NCBI GenBank assembly: GCA_002360555.1
Contig: DEQS01000075.1
Coordinates: 23,686 to 85,689 of the forward strand
DNA length: 62,004 bases
Direction of reading: 5' to 3'
Source of the DNA: Chloracidobacterium sp. UBA3360
Lineage (GTDB): Bacteria; Acidobacteriota; Blastocatellia; Pyrinomonadales; Pyrinomonadaceae
Below the pieces are notes generated by a model that made no database searches, was not told the DNA's origin, and worked only from the letters and a program-made list of their open reading frames with translations. The position numbers and the translations under genes are program-made. Numbering within the stretch: the first letter of the stretch is position 1; each line of letters opens with the position of its first letter. Below, piece after piece: positions 16,241 through 24,808 of the stretch.

Positions 16241-17411
16241 TCTTTGGCAAAGTTCTAATGAACCAAAAGTAATTGATCGCAAAACAAATGAGAGCGAATA
16301 CAGAAAGAAAAACAAAGCCGAGCGTGTAGGTTCCTGTCAGGTCCTTAACAAGTCCAAGCTCGAGCGGCGGAAAGAAGCCGCCGAGCCCGCCAAAAGCCCC
16401 GACCAAACCTGTTACTGTCGCAGTCTCATTTGGGAAAAGCTGGGGCACAAGCTTAAAAACAGCCCCGTTGCCCAAGCCCAGTGCTGCGGCACAGCCTAGG
16501 GCTCCGATTGTAAACGGGACGATAGAGATAGAACTTAAAAGCAGCGAAAGGACGGCGATCGAGGCGAAAACACCGAGGAGGACCTTAGCTCCGCCAAATT
16601 TATCGGCCAAGATCCCGCCGACAGGTCGTAAAAAGGTTGCTACAAGCACAAATCCCGCCGTGCGAGCTCCGGCATCGGTTGGGGTCAAGTTAAAAATTTC
16701 CTTCAAAAAAGTTGGCAGGTATAAAGCTAGAGCGACAAAACCGCCGAATGTAAGGAAATAGAATAATGACAATATCCAGGCGTAACCCGAGGTCCTCAAA
16801 ACGCTTAGATTTTGCTTCAGTGATTTAGGAACGGTCGTTACCGCAGCGTCTTGGGCAGAAAAATAGAACAAAATGCCCCAGCTAAGTGTAACTGCAGCGA
16901 AGATAAAGAAAACATTACGCCAGTCACCGAGCCAAATAGCTAGGACAGGGGCAAAGAACACGGCAATTGACTGGCCAATGTTGCCCATGCCGTAAACCCC
17001 AAGGGCGGTTCCTTGCTTTTCACGGCTGAACCATTTTGAGGTGAATCCGACTCCGACCGGAAAGGATGTTCCGGCGAGCCCGAGAAATAAGCCGAGGATC
17101 AGCAATTGTGTATAGCTTTGTGAAAAGCCGATCGCGATTGCCGGAACGGCTGAAAATACCAAGAGAGCCGAAAAGACGCGTCGACCGCCATATTTGTCCG
17201 CCAGCATTCCCGCAAAAAGACGGCCGATCGAGCCAAGCAGGACAGGAATCGCGATCAAAAGGCTCTTTTCCTTTCCGGAGAGTCCATAAAGTTCGGTGAA
17301 GGTGGGGGCTAGTGCGGCGATAAGACCCCAGACGGCAAACGTGACGGCGAATGCAGTTGTCGAAAAAAAAAGTGCCCGAGCCGAGCCGGGCTGAAATGTT
17401 TTAATATCCAT
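16227..17411 (-). CDS. narK: NarK-type nitrate/nitrite transporter (MFS)
   Basis: The 394-residue, 12-helix major facilitator protein carries the nitrate-porter signatures GLAGTSFPVGVGFTSKWF and, in the C-terminal half, GLGNGAVFKLVPQLFP. NarK proteins import nitrate by proton symport or exchange it for nitrite. The gene lies between the Rieske/membrane genes and mobA in the same direction, consistent with delivering nitrate to the cytoplasmic molybdoenzyme encoded upstream. About 100 bp separates it from the small membrane gene, with no obvious promoter. Confidence 0.88.
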   Translation of the reverse strand: MDIKTFQPGSARALFFSTTAFAVTFAVWGLIAALAPTFTELYGLSGKEKSLLIAIPVLLGSIGRLFAGMLADKYGGRRVFSALLVFSAVPAIAIGFSQSYTQLLILGLFLGLAGTSFPVGVGFTSKWFSREKQGTALGVYGMGNIGQSIAVFFAPVLAIWLGDWRNVFFIFAAVTLSWGILFYFSAQDAAVTTVPKSLKQNLSVLRTSGYAWILSLFYFLTFGGFVALALYLPTFLKEIFNLTPTDAGARTAGFVLVATFLRPVGGILADKFGGAKVLLGVFASIAVLSLLLSSISIVPFTIGALGCAAALGLGNGAVFKLVPQLFPNETATVTGLVGAFGGLGGFFPPLELGLVKDLTGTYTLGFVFLSVFALICFAINYFWFIRTLPKNEAT

Positions 17412-17513
17412 ACGTCTTAAACAACGTTTCCTTCAAGCCCTTTAACAATCTGGTACACCCGGAATCCAGAGCCAAGGCATCCACAAGCGTTGTAGTAAAC
17501 ACAATAAGTAAAC

Positions 17514-17759
17514 TCAGCGGGGCACAGCCGGTTTCCACCAAACGATTATGCTAAGTGCGATCAGCCAGCATAAACCAGAGGCAATGACGAGCGGCGTCAG
17601 TTGCGAGTAAGCATGTGCAAGAGCAGCCTCAACCGCCGCCGAGAGGATCCAGAGCTGAGCCACATTGATCATAACAAGCATCGCGAGACGGGCCTGCCAA
17701 ACGGCGGCAAGTCCGCGGCTCTGTGGCCTTTGCGGCTTGGAGTTATCCTTCATGTCCAC
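17514..17759 (-). CDS. Small two-helix membrane protein
   Basis: An 81-residue protein with a charged N-terminus and two hydrophobic helices (about 23-48 and 54-75). It overlaps the end of the Rieske gene by 17 bp, so it is translationally linked. Similar small membrane proteins accompany Rieske/ferredoxin modules of this kind, where they may anchor or assemble the complex. No catalytic residues are seen. Confidence 0.65.
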   Translation of the reverse strand: MDMKDNSKPQRPQSRGLAAVWQARLAMLVMINVAQLWILSAAVEAALAHAYSQLTPLVIASGLCWLIALSIIVWWKPAVPR

Positions 17760-18330
17760 GTACCTCCCTTTTCACCGCAAAAATCTCACCGTTAATAGTT
17801 TCAAGCTCAATTCTGTCGAGCGGACGCGGCGGCGGTCCATATAACACCTCGCCGGTCTTGGAGTTGAATCCACCGTTGTGACAGGGGCATTCGAGACGGT
17901 CGTTTTCTTGTGAATAGAAAACCGGGCAAGACAGATGTGTGCATTTCTGCCCAAAGGCAGCGTAGGTTCCGTCGGTTCCGCGTATTAGGATCGCAGTATC
18001 TTCCTTAGCCGGGTACGTAAAATTCAGAGCTGTTCCCGGTTCAATGCTCATTGCTCCGTCGATCTTTGCCGGAGCGAAGGGTTTTGGCGAACCGGCATCA
18101 TAGGCAGCTTTGCCAGCGAATCCGGCTGCGCCGACGAATAATGCGCTCGATGTCAAAAAAAGAAAGTTGCAGAATTCACGCCGGGTGACCTGTGCCTCGC
18201 TGTCGCGCTCATACGGAAACTCGGCCTGAAACGGAGCGGTCGCCTCACGGACGTTGTTTTCGTCCGATATTTCACCGTCTCCGGCCAGAATCTTTTTGAC
18301 TGTTTCTTGATCGAATGCTTTAGAATTCAT
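17743..18330 (-). CDS. Rieske [2Fe-2S] protein with Tat-like N-terminal anchor
   Basis: The 195-residue protein has a twin-arginine-like segment (TRREFCNFLF) before a hydrophobic helix (about 57-80). The Rieske cluster motifs follow: CTHLSC and CPCHNGGF. It carries one high-potential iron-sulfur cluster, probably exposed to the periplasm. It overlaps the ferredoxin gene by 11 bp and belongs to the NasA-like operon, so it may pass quinol electrons to, or receive them from, the molybdoenzyme module. Confidence 0.85.
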   Translation of the reverse strand: MNSKAFDQETVKKILAGDGEISDENNVREATAPFQAEFPYERDSEAQVTRREFCNFLFLTSSALFVGAAGFAGKAAYDAGSPKPFAPAKIDGAMSIEPGTALNFTYPAKEDTAILIRGTDGTYAAFGQKCTHLSCPVFYSQENDRLECPCHNGGFNSKTGEVLYGPPPRPLDRIELETINGEIFAVKREVRGHEG

Positions 18331-18970
18331 TGCTCTTATCGGATTCCTCCACTTGAGTATCTATCCACGATTCTTCGCTAACATGAGCGCCATCGAGAGC
18401 TATCTGTCCCTCGAAAATGCCGCAGCCGTCGATGGACACCTCATCCGCGTCCGTCGGGAGCATCATATAGACCTTGGTATTGACGCTCTGATTGCCAAAA
18501 ACGTGAGCATTCACCGGCTTGGTCCTACGCAGCGGAACAATCTGTTCATAGGTGCCGAACGCCAACGCTCCGGTTGGGCAAACGCTTGCGCACATTGGCA
18601 TCAGGCCCTCACTTGTTCGGTCGTAACACATATCGCATTTCATCTGCAGGTGCATCGCTGAGTTGTACTTCGGCACACCAAACGGGCACGCGTTCACACA
18701 ATTGCGGCAATCGAGGCAGCGTGGTTTTAGCGCCGACATGACCACACCATCCTCATTTTGTTTGATCGCGTCCGCGGGGCAGACCAGTGCACAAGTCGGT
18801 TCTTCACAATGCATGCAGATGGTCGGCATGGTTGCGGTTGTCTCGCTGCGGTCGATGTAATCGACAAAGATCATCGAGTAACCCTTATGCGTCGAACACT
18901 CGCGGCACGCTGCGACACAAGATCTGCATCCTATGCATCGCTGCGGATCGATAAACATGGTTTCGTTCAT
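18320..18970 (-). CDS. 4Fe-4S electron-transfer subunit (DMSO reductase beta/HycB type)
   Basis: The 216-residue protein carries four cysteine clusters: CIGCRSCVAAC, CMHCEEPTCALVCP, CLDCRNCVNACP and CDMCYDRTSEGLMPMCASVCP. This is the arrangement of four-cluster beta subunits that wire molybdopterin enzymes to a membrane partner. The acidic C-terminal tail is less conserved. It lies 3 bp downstream of the molybdoenzyme gene and is surely its partner. No signal peptide, so it is cytoplasmic. Confidence 0.88.
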   Translation of the reverse strand: MNETMFIDPQRCIGCRSCVAACRECSTHKGYSMIFVDYIDRSETTATMPTICMHCEEPTCALVCPADAIKQNEDGVVMSALKPRCLDCRNCVNACPFGVPKYNSAMHLQMKCDMCYDRTSEGLMPMCASVCPTGALAFGTYEQIVPLRRTKPVNAHVFGNQSVNTKVYMMLPTDADEVSIDGCGIFEGQIALDGAHVSEESWIDTQVEESDKSNEF

Positions 18971-18973
18971 GCT

Positions 18974-21205
18974 CTATTTTCCTCTCTGCACTTCATTCTG
19001 CGACGTTCCCTTTCGCACCTCGCCTAGTATCGGCAATTCTCTCGTGTGTATTTTCTCTAAACGGGCGGCACATGCCTTGAATTCAGGTATTTTTGAAGTT
19101 GGGTCGAGCGCGGCGTTGGTGATCTGATTCGCCGCGAGTTCCTCGCCCCAATGATACGGGATAAAAATAGTGTCCGGCCTTATGGTTTTTACGACAAGAG
19201 CGGGAAAAATACCTTCACCACGACGCGAGATCACCTTCACCCGCTCGCCGTCGTTGATCTTGTATTTCATAGCGGTTTCAGGATGCATCTCAACGAAAGG
19301 CTCCGGACATTGCTGAACAAGAAAGCCGATACGCCGGGTCTGATTACCCGACAAATACTGGTGAACTATGCGTCCGCTAGTAAAAATCAGAGGATACTCT
19401 TCATCGGGTTTCTCGGCGGCCCCTTTGTACTCGATCGCGTGAAATTTAGCCTTGCCGTCGTCGTGAGCGAACCGCTCCTCGAAAAGGCGTGGCGTCCCCT
19501 TGCTTTCCTCGGTCGGACACGGCCAGAAGACGCCGTCCTGTTTGTCGATCTTTTCGTAAGTGATGCCGAAATAGTCAGCCTTACCACCTTTGGAGGCGAC
19601 GCGTAGTTCGTCAAATATCGCCCGCGGAGACTCAAATTGAAAGTACTGACCGCGGCCCATCCGGCGAGCGATCTCCTGCAAAATTCGCCAATCGTGGCGG
19701 GCTTCTCCCGGTGGGTCTATCGCCTGATTGATTTTTATCACTCGACCCTCGCCGCTGGTCGTTGTGCCTTCGTCCTCGGACCATGTCGTGCCAGGCAGAA
19801 CAACGTCGGCGTAACGTGCACTTTCGGACAAAAAGAAATCGATGCAGACGTTAAACTCGAGCCCCTCAAGTGACTTTCGCACCTGATTGGTATCAGGTAG
19901 CGAGACCATCATGTTGCTGCAGATCGACAAGAGGCCTTTGATCTCGCCCTCGCGCATTTTGTTAAATAACTCGACCGCCGACACGCCTGGTTGAGGTAAT
20001 TCAGATTCGTCTATGCCCCATACTTCGGCGATGTATTTCCGATGTTCCGGGTTGAGTATCGACCGGTAGCCGGGAAGTTGATCGGCTTTCTGCCCATGTT
20101 CACGGCCGCCTTGCCCGTTGCCCTGTCCGGTGATGGTGCCATACCCGCGGCCTTCGGAGCCGATCTTGCCGGTAGCAAGTGCGATATTGATGTAACTCAA
20201 TACATTCTCCGTTCCGTTTGAATGATGTTCAACGCCGCGAGCGTGCATGATCATGCCCGTCTTTGCACGACCGTAGAGGCGTGCGGCCTGAATGATCTTC
20301 TCGGCCGGCACACCGGATATTTCCGACGCTACTTCCGGCGGATAATTTAATGCCGCTGCTTTCGCCGACTCCCAGTCATTGGTACGGCTGTCGATGAATG
20401 CCTGGTCAATCAGGTTTTCGGTTATCAGGACGTTTAGGATTCCGTTCGCGACAGCGACGTCTGTCCCTGGTTTGAGTTGTAGATGCAGGTCGCCTTGGCG
20501 AGCAGTCGGGGTTTCACGCGGATCGATGACTATCCAGACGCCACCGTTGTCACGTTGCTTCCACAAAAATCCGTTTAGGATCGGAAACGTTTCGGCACAA
20601 TTTGCTCCGGCAATGATCAAGACCTCGGCATGGGGAATATCGCTCCACGGATTCGCCGCCCGGTCGATGCCGAAGGCCTTATTATTACCGCCTGCGGCGG
20701 ATGCCATACAAAGCCGTCCATTGTAATCGATGTATCTTGTCTGCAAACCAAGGCGTGCAAACTTCCCAACGAGATATGTCTTTTCGGTAGTCAGCGACGA
20801 GCCTGAATAAACAGCGATCGAGTCTTTTCCGTATTTTTCCTGCAGCCCCTTAAATTTCGTAACGATTAGGTCGAGAGCCTCGTCCCAGCTTGCCCGTTCA
20901 AAATTGCCTTTCCGCTTTATCAGCGGGTATTCGAGCCGATCAGGATGGTGGGTTTGCAGATACGCCGTCACTCCCTTAGGACACAGACGGCCCTCGTTAA
21001 CCGGAAAATCATAACGCGGTTCGACGCCGACCACATGATTCTTCTCGACCAGCAGATTCATGCCGCATTGCATTCCGCAATACGGACAGTGGGTGGGCAC
21101 CATCTTGTCGATCTTACGTTCGGCGCTCCAACCGCCGATCGGCTCATCGTGGATATTAGGGCCGAAACGGTCAATGATGCTTGCGAGGTTTTCTACTTTT
21201 GACAT
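18974..21205 (-). CDS. Cytoplasmic molybdopterin oxidoreductase, NasA/NapA class nitrate reductase-like
   Basis: The 743-residue bis-MGD enzyme has an N-terminal 4Fe-4S site (Cys40, Cys43, Cys47, Cys75), a cysteine Mo ligand in NGRLCMASA (Cys166) and a C-terminal molydopterin-binding domain (from about residue 610, GRIVHQYLSGNQTRR). A cysteine ligand and this size place it in the NasA/NapA/formate dehydrogenase branch. Position beside narK and mobA supports nitrate as substrate. There is no Tat signal, so it works in the cytoplasm. Formate dehydrogenase is the main alternative, but the Cys ligand is not selenocysteine and the transporter argues for nitrate. It lies 5 bp after the membrane gene. 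Confidence 0.8.
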   Translation of the reverse strand: MSKVENLASIIDRFGPNIHDEPIGGWSAERKIDKMVPTHCPYCGMQCGMNLLVEKNHVVGVEPRYDFPVNEGRLCPKGVTAYLQTHHPDRLEYPLIKRKGNFERASWDEALDLIVTKFKGLQEKYGKDSIAVYSGSSLTTEKTYLVGKFARLGLQTRYIDYNGRLCMASAAGGNNKAFGIDRAANPWSDIPHAEVLIIAGANCAETFPILNGFLWKQRDNGGVWIVIDPRETPTARQGDLHLQLKPGTDVAVANGILNVLITENLIDQAFIDSRTNDWESAKAAALNYPPEVASEISGVPAEKIIQAARLYGRAKTGMIMHARGVEHHSNGTENVLSYINIALATGKIGSEGRGYGTITGQGNGQGGREHGQKADQLPGYRSILNPEHRKYIAEVWGIDESELPQPGVSAVELFNKMREGEIKGLLSICSNMMVSLPDTNQVRKSLEGLEFNVCIDFFLSESARYADVVLPGTTWSEDEGTTTSGEGRVIKINQAIDPPGEARHDWRILQEIARRMGRGQYFQFESPRAIFDELRVASKGGKADYFGITYEKIDKQDGVFWPCPTEESKGTPRLFEERFAHDDGKAKFHAIEYKGAAEKPDEEYPLIFTSGRIVHQYLSGNQTRRIGFLVQQCPEPFVEMHPETAMKYKINDGERVKVISRRGEGIFPALVVKTIRPDTIFIPYHWGEELAANQITNAALDPTSKIPEFKACAARLEKIHTRELPILGEVRKGTSQNEVQRGK

Positions 21206-21210
21206 GTTAA

Positions 21211-22320
21211 TTATTCGCCGTCAGCACGGGAGCCGTGAAAGACCTTATCCGGACGGTCCATTAGGACAGAATATGCGAGACCACGCATTACGCGTTTACA
21301 ACGCGGACAATAATCCTGTAGCGTTTCCCCATTCTCCATCGTGTAGTCAAAACCAACTTTTTCGACGACGCTTTTTAGATCTCCGAGCCACATAACCGAT
21401 GCGAATTCTACTCCGCACCGCCGGCATTTGGCTTGCTCCATCTCTTTTGCCCGCTGTTGATAAAGCTCCACACCGATCGACGCCGGACGCTGGACTATAT
21501 GAAACAGTTTTCCAAACGGCAAAAAGAATAGCGTCATTATCACGATCGCCTGATGGCTCAGAGCGATGAACGAGTACATATACCCACCGAAATACGTGCT
21601 CGATGCCGTTAGCATAAGGCCTGAAACACAGATCGCGATCAATAAAAGATGGGGGACAAAATCCAAGAGAAACTGCTGAACCGCTATTGCTCCTCGGTCT
21701 TTCAGACGTCGGTGGATTGCGATAGCACAGCCAGCAAGGACCATGAGGGCAGTAAAATTGAGAGCCTTGAACGTAAACCAAGCTATCACGCTATAGACGT
21801 CCATCTCCTGCATCGGAAAGCCGAATAAATAGATCCGGTACGCCCTTTCGCCTTCAAGTTTGAAATGTATCCAGCCCCATACCAGTGGGAATGTAATGGC
21901 GGCTGATAGGATGCAGCCCCACATGATCAGAAAATGCATCAGCCATCTTGATCTGGCCCGTTTGAAGATGAACTTTTGGGCGAGCATATTGATCCCGACC
22001 GTTTTTGTAGCGTCTAGCGTGTTGCGCGCAAATTTCTTTCGCTGGAAAAATAGCTTTAACCCTCTGGAAAAATATGCCCGCGTTGCCGGACGCTGCAGCC
22101 AAAGTGCATAGCGGAAAAATATTGCACCGAACGCGACGATACTGGCGATCAGATATCCGAAAAGTGCCGAGTCGAAATGTTCAAGATTCCGCGAACCAAC
22201 AATAACAAGCGCCGTCAGAGCGGCTGACGCCCCGAGCCCGATTAAGGTCGGGTTGCGATAGTTAAGTGGAGTGGCTAGCTTCGTGTTATCTCTGGGCATT
22301 CGGATTTTTAAGGCAGTCAA
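21211..22320 (-). CDS. Multi-pass membrane protein, NarI/HdrE-like b-type cytochrome candidate, with zinc-ribbon tail
   Basis: The 369-residue protein has about six membrane helices with several histidines placed for heme (for example RWLMHFLIMWG and SFIALSHQAIVIM). It ends in a soluble domain with two CxxC pairs (CRRCG and CPRCKR), a zinc-ribbon or cluster site. This resembles the membrane quinol-oxidising subunits of nitrate and heterodisulfide reductases. It is the first gene of the NasA-like operon. The start is uncertain: TTG at 22320 or ATG at 22299, neither with a clear Shine-Dalgarno sequence. The 190 bp upstream hold two regulatory palindromes. Confidence 0.7.
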   Translation of the reverse strand: MTALKIRMPRDNTKLATPLNYRNPTLIGLGASAALTALVIVGSRNLEHFDSALFGYLIASIVAFGAIFFRYALWLQRPATRAYFSRGLKLFFQRKKFARNTLDATKTVGINMLAQKFIFKRARSRWLMHFLIMWGCILSAAITFPLVWGWIHFKLEGERAYRIYLFGFPMQEMDVYSVIAWFTFKALNFTALMVLAGCAIAIHRRLKDRGAIAVQQFLLDFVPHLLLIAICVSGLMLTASSTYFGGYMYSFIALSHQAIVIMTLFFLPFGKLFHIVQRPASIGVELYQQRAKEMEQAKCRRCGVEFASVMWLGDLKSVVEKVGFDYTMENGETLQDYCPRCKRVMRGLAYSVLMDRPDKVFHGSRADGE

Positions 22321-22394
22321 TTGTGGTGTGCAAAATGAATGCCAATCTAAAATGGAATTCTAGTTCAAACAACTTCAGAGTAATTAGTTAGTTC

Positions 22395-22408
22395 TAGAAC
22401 GTAATCAT
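22395..22408. promoter_or_regulatory. Crp/Fnr-type site (TGA-N6-TCA), weak left half
   Basis: TAGA-ACGTAA-TCAT: the right half matches the other sites of this window and the left half differs by one base. Its centre is about 81 bp upstream of the start of the NasA-like operon. Confidence 0.35.
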
Positions 22409-22486
22409 ATATTCGATTCGCTACAGACGAAAGGCTAACTGCGCGTATTTCTGTTTACCATCAACGTGTAAACTCGCACTTAAAGA

Positions 22487-22502
22487 CTGTCGGCATTGAC
22501 AG
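22487..22502. promoter_or_regulatory. CTGTC-N6-GACAG palindrome, copy 4
   Basis: Perfect arms with a different spacer (GGCATT), so the arms are conserved and the spacer is not, as expected for a protein-binding site. It is about 175 bp upstream of the NasA-like operon and just past the end of the porin gene. Confidence 0.5.
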
Positions 22503-22511
22503 CGAGTAAAA

Positions 22512-23957
22512 TTAGAATGAGTAGGAAGCCCCCAAGTTCACGTGATTTGAAGTCTGCCGGCCGCTGAGAAAATAGTATGTTCTCAAACGCCTGAATTCAG
22601 CTCCGAGCGAGAACTGAGGAGTGAATTTGTAAATGAAGTTTGCGGCGATAACAAAATTCCTCGTTCGCCAATCACGACTGGAAAAGCTGACAAGGTCTTG
22701 GTCATCCGGGTCATCAATGCCGACGGAACCGTATAACGTCAATCGATCTTGCAGGGTCGGCGGCGTTACGCCAAACTGCATCCAACCGCCACGAGTGCCG
22801 ATCGAGCGGACACCTGATCGAACGAGTGACGAGCCAACACGATATGCAAAATCATTGTTGTAACTTTGAAAGATACCTGCCTGAAAACCTCCAAGATTGC
22901 GCCCAATGAAGGCTTCGCCGGATGCTGTGATCCGCTCGCTGAGCGGAATGCTCCAGTCTAGAGCAACGCCGACCGACTCGATGTCATTACGAACATTTGT
23001 TGCCCCGGTAAAAACACGTGAACGGCCATAGTGCCCGGAAAGGCCTATACTACCTGCCTTTTTTGCACCAAACCAGTTCTTGCCGGCGTAGGCGATCCTA
23101 GTCTGAATAAATGGCAGCTTAGAGGCAGCTCCGCTCGTGGGCTGAACAGAAAAGGCAGCGTTCGTTGCGAAATCACCCGTCTGTGGCTCAAGCAAGGCCC
23201 CTTGCCAGGTGATATGATCGCCGATCTTACGTTCGAGCCTGACTTGAGGAAGCCGCGCCCAGTTATTACCCGCAGCCGCCATTTGCGGATTGCCGGCAGT
23301 CGCCATTGATGTAGGATTTACCGGAGCAAAGACCATCCAGTCCTGACCGACCGTTACCGATGTGCGTTCCCAATCAAGGCGAACATACGCCAAACGAACC
23401 CGAAATACTCCGAAATTCTCGCCGATCCCAACCGACGGGAAGCCACCGAAAAAATCACCCTCAATTACCGCCCCGAGACGCGCTGTTCCGACCTTTGCTC
23501 CCTCAAGTTTGAGGCCGAGCCGCGTCTGCCGAACGCTTGCGCTTGAATTTCCGCTGCCGGTTGGTGTAGCAAATATCGGAACGTCCGCATTATTTGTGCC
23601 GCCACTATTCCCGAAGGCGTTGAAAAATATTGTCCCGTAAGGCGTCAGGCGTGCACTACCAATATCGACACCTAGGTCTTTCTTCTTCTGAGGCTCCACG
23701 TCTTTCTTGGCAGTCGATGTCGTCGGCACGCTTTCGTCAACCTTTACCTTCCCATCCCCAACATTGGTGAGTGCCGGTGGGTTGGCCTCTTTTAACTTGG
23801 CAAGCTCAACACCTATTGCTTTGAGTTTTGTTTCGAGTTCAGTGATCTGATTCTGTAGCTCGATCAGGGTAGGTTGAGTTGGTGTTTGAGCATGGTTAGC
23901 GGAATAAAGCACAGTCAAAAATACTGTTAATAAAAATGCACGAACTGAATATTTCAT
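22512..23957 (-). CDS. Outer-membrane porin (DcaP/OprP-like), possible nitrate porin
   Basis: The 481-residue protein has a signal peptide (FLLTVFLTVLYSANHA), then a coiled-coil segment with leucine/glutamate heptads (LIELQNQITELETKLKAIG). A linker leads to a beta-barrel ending in Phe (LGASYSF). An N-terminal coiled coil plus barrel is typical of trimeric DcaP-type porins. I place the start at 23957, at the signal peptide, not at 24074. It is transcribed divergently from the Crp/Fnr gene and shares one TGA-N6-TCA site with it, so it is likely induced with nitrate genes. Confidence 0.75.
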   Translation of the reverse strand: MKYSVRAFLLTVFLTVLYSANHAQTPTQPTLIELQNQITELETKLKAIGVELAKLKEANPPALTNVGDGKVKVDESVPTTSTAKKDVEPQKKKDLGVDIGSARLTPYGTIFFNAFGNSGGTNNADVPIFATPTGSGNSSASVRQTRLGLKLEGAKVGTARLGAVIEGDFFGGFPSVGIGENFGVFRVRLAYVRLDWERTSVTVGQDWMVFAPVNPTSMATAGNPQMAAAGNNWARLPQVRLERKIGDHITWQGALLEPQTGDFATNAAFSVQPTSGAASKLPFIQTRIAYAGKNWFGAKKAGSIGLSGHYGRSRVFTGATNVRNDIESVGVALDWSIPLSERITASGEAFIGRNLGGFQAGIFQSYNNDFAYRVGSSLVRSGVRSIGTRGGWMQFGVTPPTLQDRLTLYGSVGIDDPDDQDLVSFSSRDWRTRNFVIAANFIYKFTPQFSLGAEFRRLRTYYFLSGRQTSNHVNLGASYSF

Positions 23958-24006
23958 TGAGTCGCCTCGTTCTCTACTATTGTTTATCAAATTCGGGTCA
24001 GTCGGT

Positions 24007-24024
24007 TTATGATTTGCCTCATAA
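24007..24024. promoter_or_regulatory. Crp/Fnr-type palindrome between the porin and crp/fnr genes
   Basis: TTATGA-TTTGCC-TCATAA is perfect over 18 bp. The centre is 57-58 bp from both divergent start codons (23957 and 24073). It is the best-formed site in the window and suggests autoregulation plus control of the porin. Confidence 0.65.
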
Positions 24025-24072
24025 AATGTGAATATTAGCTTTGGGGATCGTTGCGGGCCGTACTTTAAGTAC

Positions 24073-24717
24073 ATGAATCAAATATCCGAACATTTTAGTG
24101 CCGAATTAACAGGAAGTCTTTTTGCAATTGGAAGCAGGCGTTCGTTCGCTGGCGGCGAGCACGTTTTTTTCGAGGGTGATCAGGCCACATTTCTACCGAT
24201 CATATTGGCTGGAAAGATCAAAATGGTTCGTCATCCTGAACCGGGAAAGGAGATTATAATTGGCATGTTTCAGGCGGGCGAAATATTTGCGATTCCGCCG
24301 GCGATGGACGGAAAGCGGTTTCCGGCAACAGCCGTTGCAATTGAGAACAGCTCGCTGCTAATGGTACCGCGAAATGAATTTCTAGCCTTGATGGAATCGT
24401 CATCCGAATTTTCTTCGCTGGTGCTGAACCGAATGTGCGGCATTCTTCGTGATCGTGCCGTTACTGTTCAGATAATGGCCTCGCCATCAGCCGAGCAGCG
24501 AATTGCGACTGTTCTCTTGCGCCTAACGGGTGAAATAAATGGCAATGAAACGAAGAAAATCACCCATCGACGGCAAGATATAGCTGAGATGGCAGGACTT
24601 TCCCTCGAGACCACGATCCGGACTATCCGAAAGCTCGCGGACAAAGGATTTCTGAAGATCATAGGCGGAAGAATATTCGTCGAAACGGCTGAGCATCTTC
24701 GCACGCTTGTCCGTTAG
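24073..24717 (+). CDS. Crp/Fnr-family transcription regulator lacking Fnr cysteines
   Basis: The 214-residue protein has the cyclic-nucleotide-like beta-roll (for example GGEHVFFEGD and GEIFAIPP), a long dimer helix and a winged HTH (HRRQDIAEMAGLSLETTIRTIRKLADKG, about 158-185). The recognition helix keeps Glu and Arg in the LETTIR arrangement that reads TGA half-sites in CRP and FNR. It has one cysteine only, so it cannot hold an Fnr [4Fe-4S] cluster; a heme/NO sensor such as Dnr, or another ligand, is more likely. The ATG at 24073 is preferred to 24028 because the domain begins there. Confidence 0.85.
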   Translation: MNQISEHFSAELTGSLFAIGSRRSFAGGEHVFFEGDQATFLPIILAGKIKMVRHPEPGKEIIIGMFQAGEIFAIPPAMDGKRFPATAVAIENSSLLMVPRNEFLALMESSSEFSSLVLNRMCGILRDRAVTVQIMASPSAEQRIATVLLRLTGEINGNETKKITHRRQDIAEMAGLSLETTIRTIRKLADKGFLKIIGGRIFVETAEHLRTLVR

Positions 24718-24732
24718 GCTACCTGCTAAAAA

Positions 24733-24747
24733 GTGATCTGGATCATA
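24733..24747. promoter_or_regulatory. Crp/Fnr-type site upstream of the 24809 gene
   Basis: GTGA-TCTGGA-TCATA, centre 69 bp before the start codon. A TACGTT -10-like hexamer lies at 24770-24775, so the site falls near position -41 of the inferred promoter. Confidence 0.5.
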
Positions 24748-24808
24748 TTTCGGCAACCGTACTTCGTGTTACGTTCCTTATTCTAAGATTTGTGTAAAGA
24801 ACTGGATC

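Noticed and set aside
21163..21205. Tat signal on the NasA-like enzyme
   Set aside because: The N-terminus is hydrophilic and lacks an RR motif with a following hydrophobic stretch.
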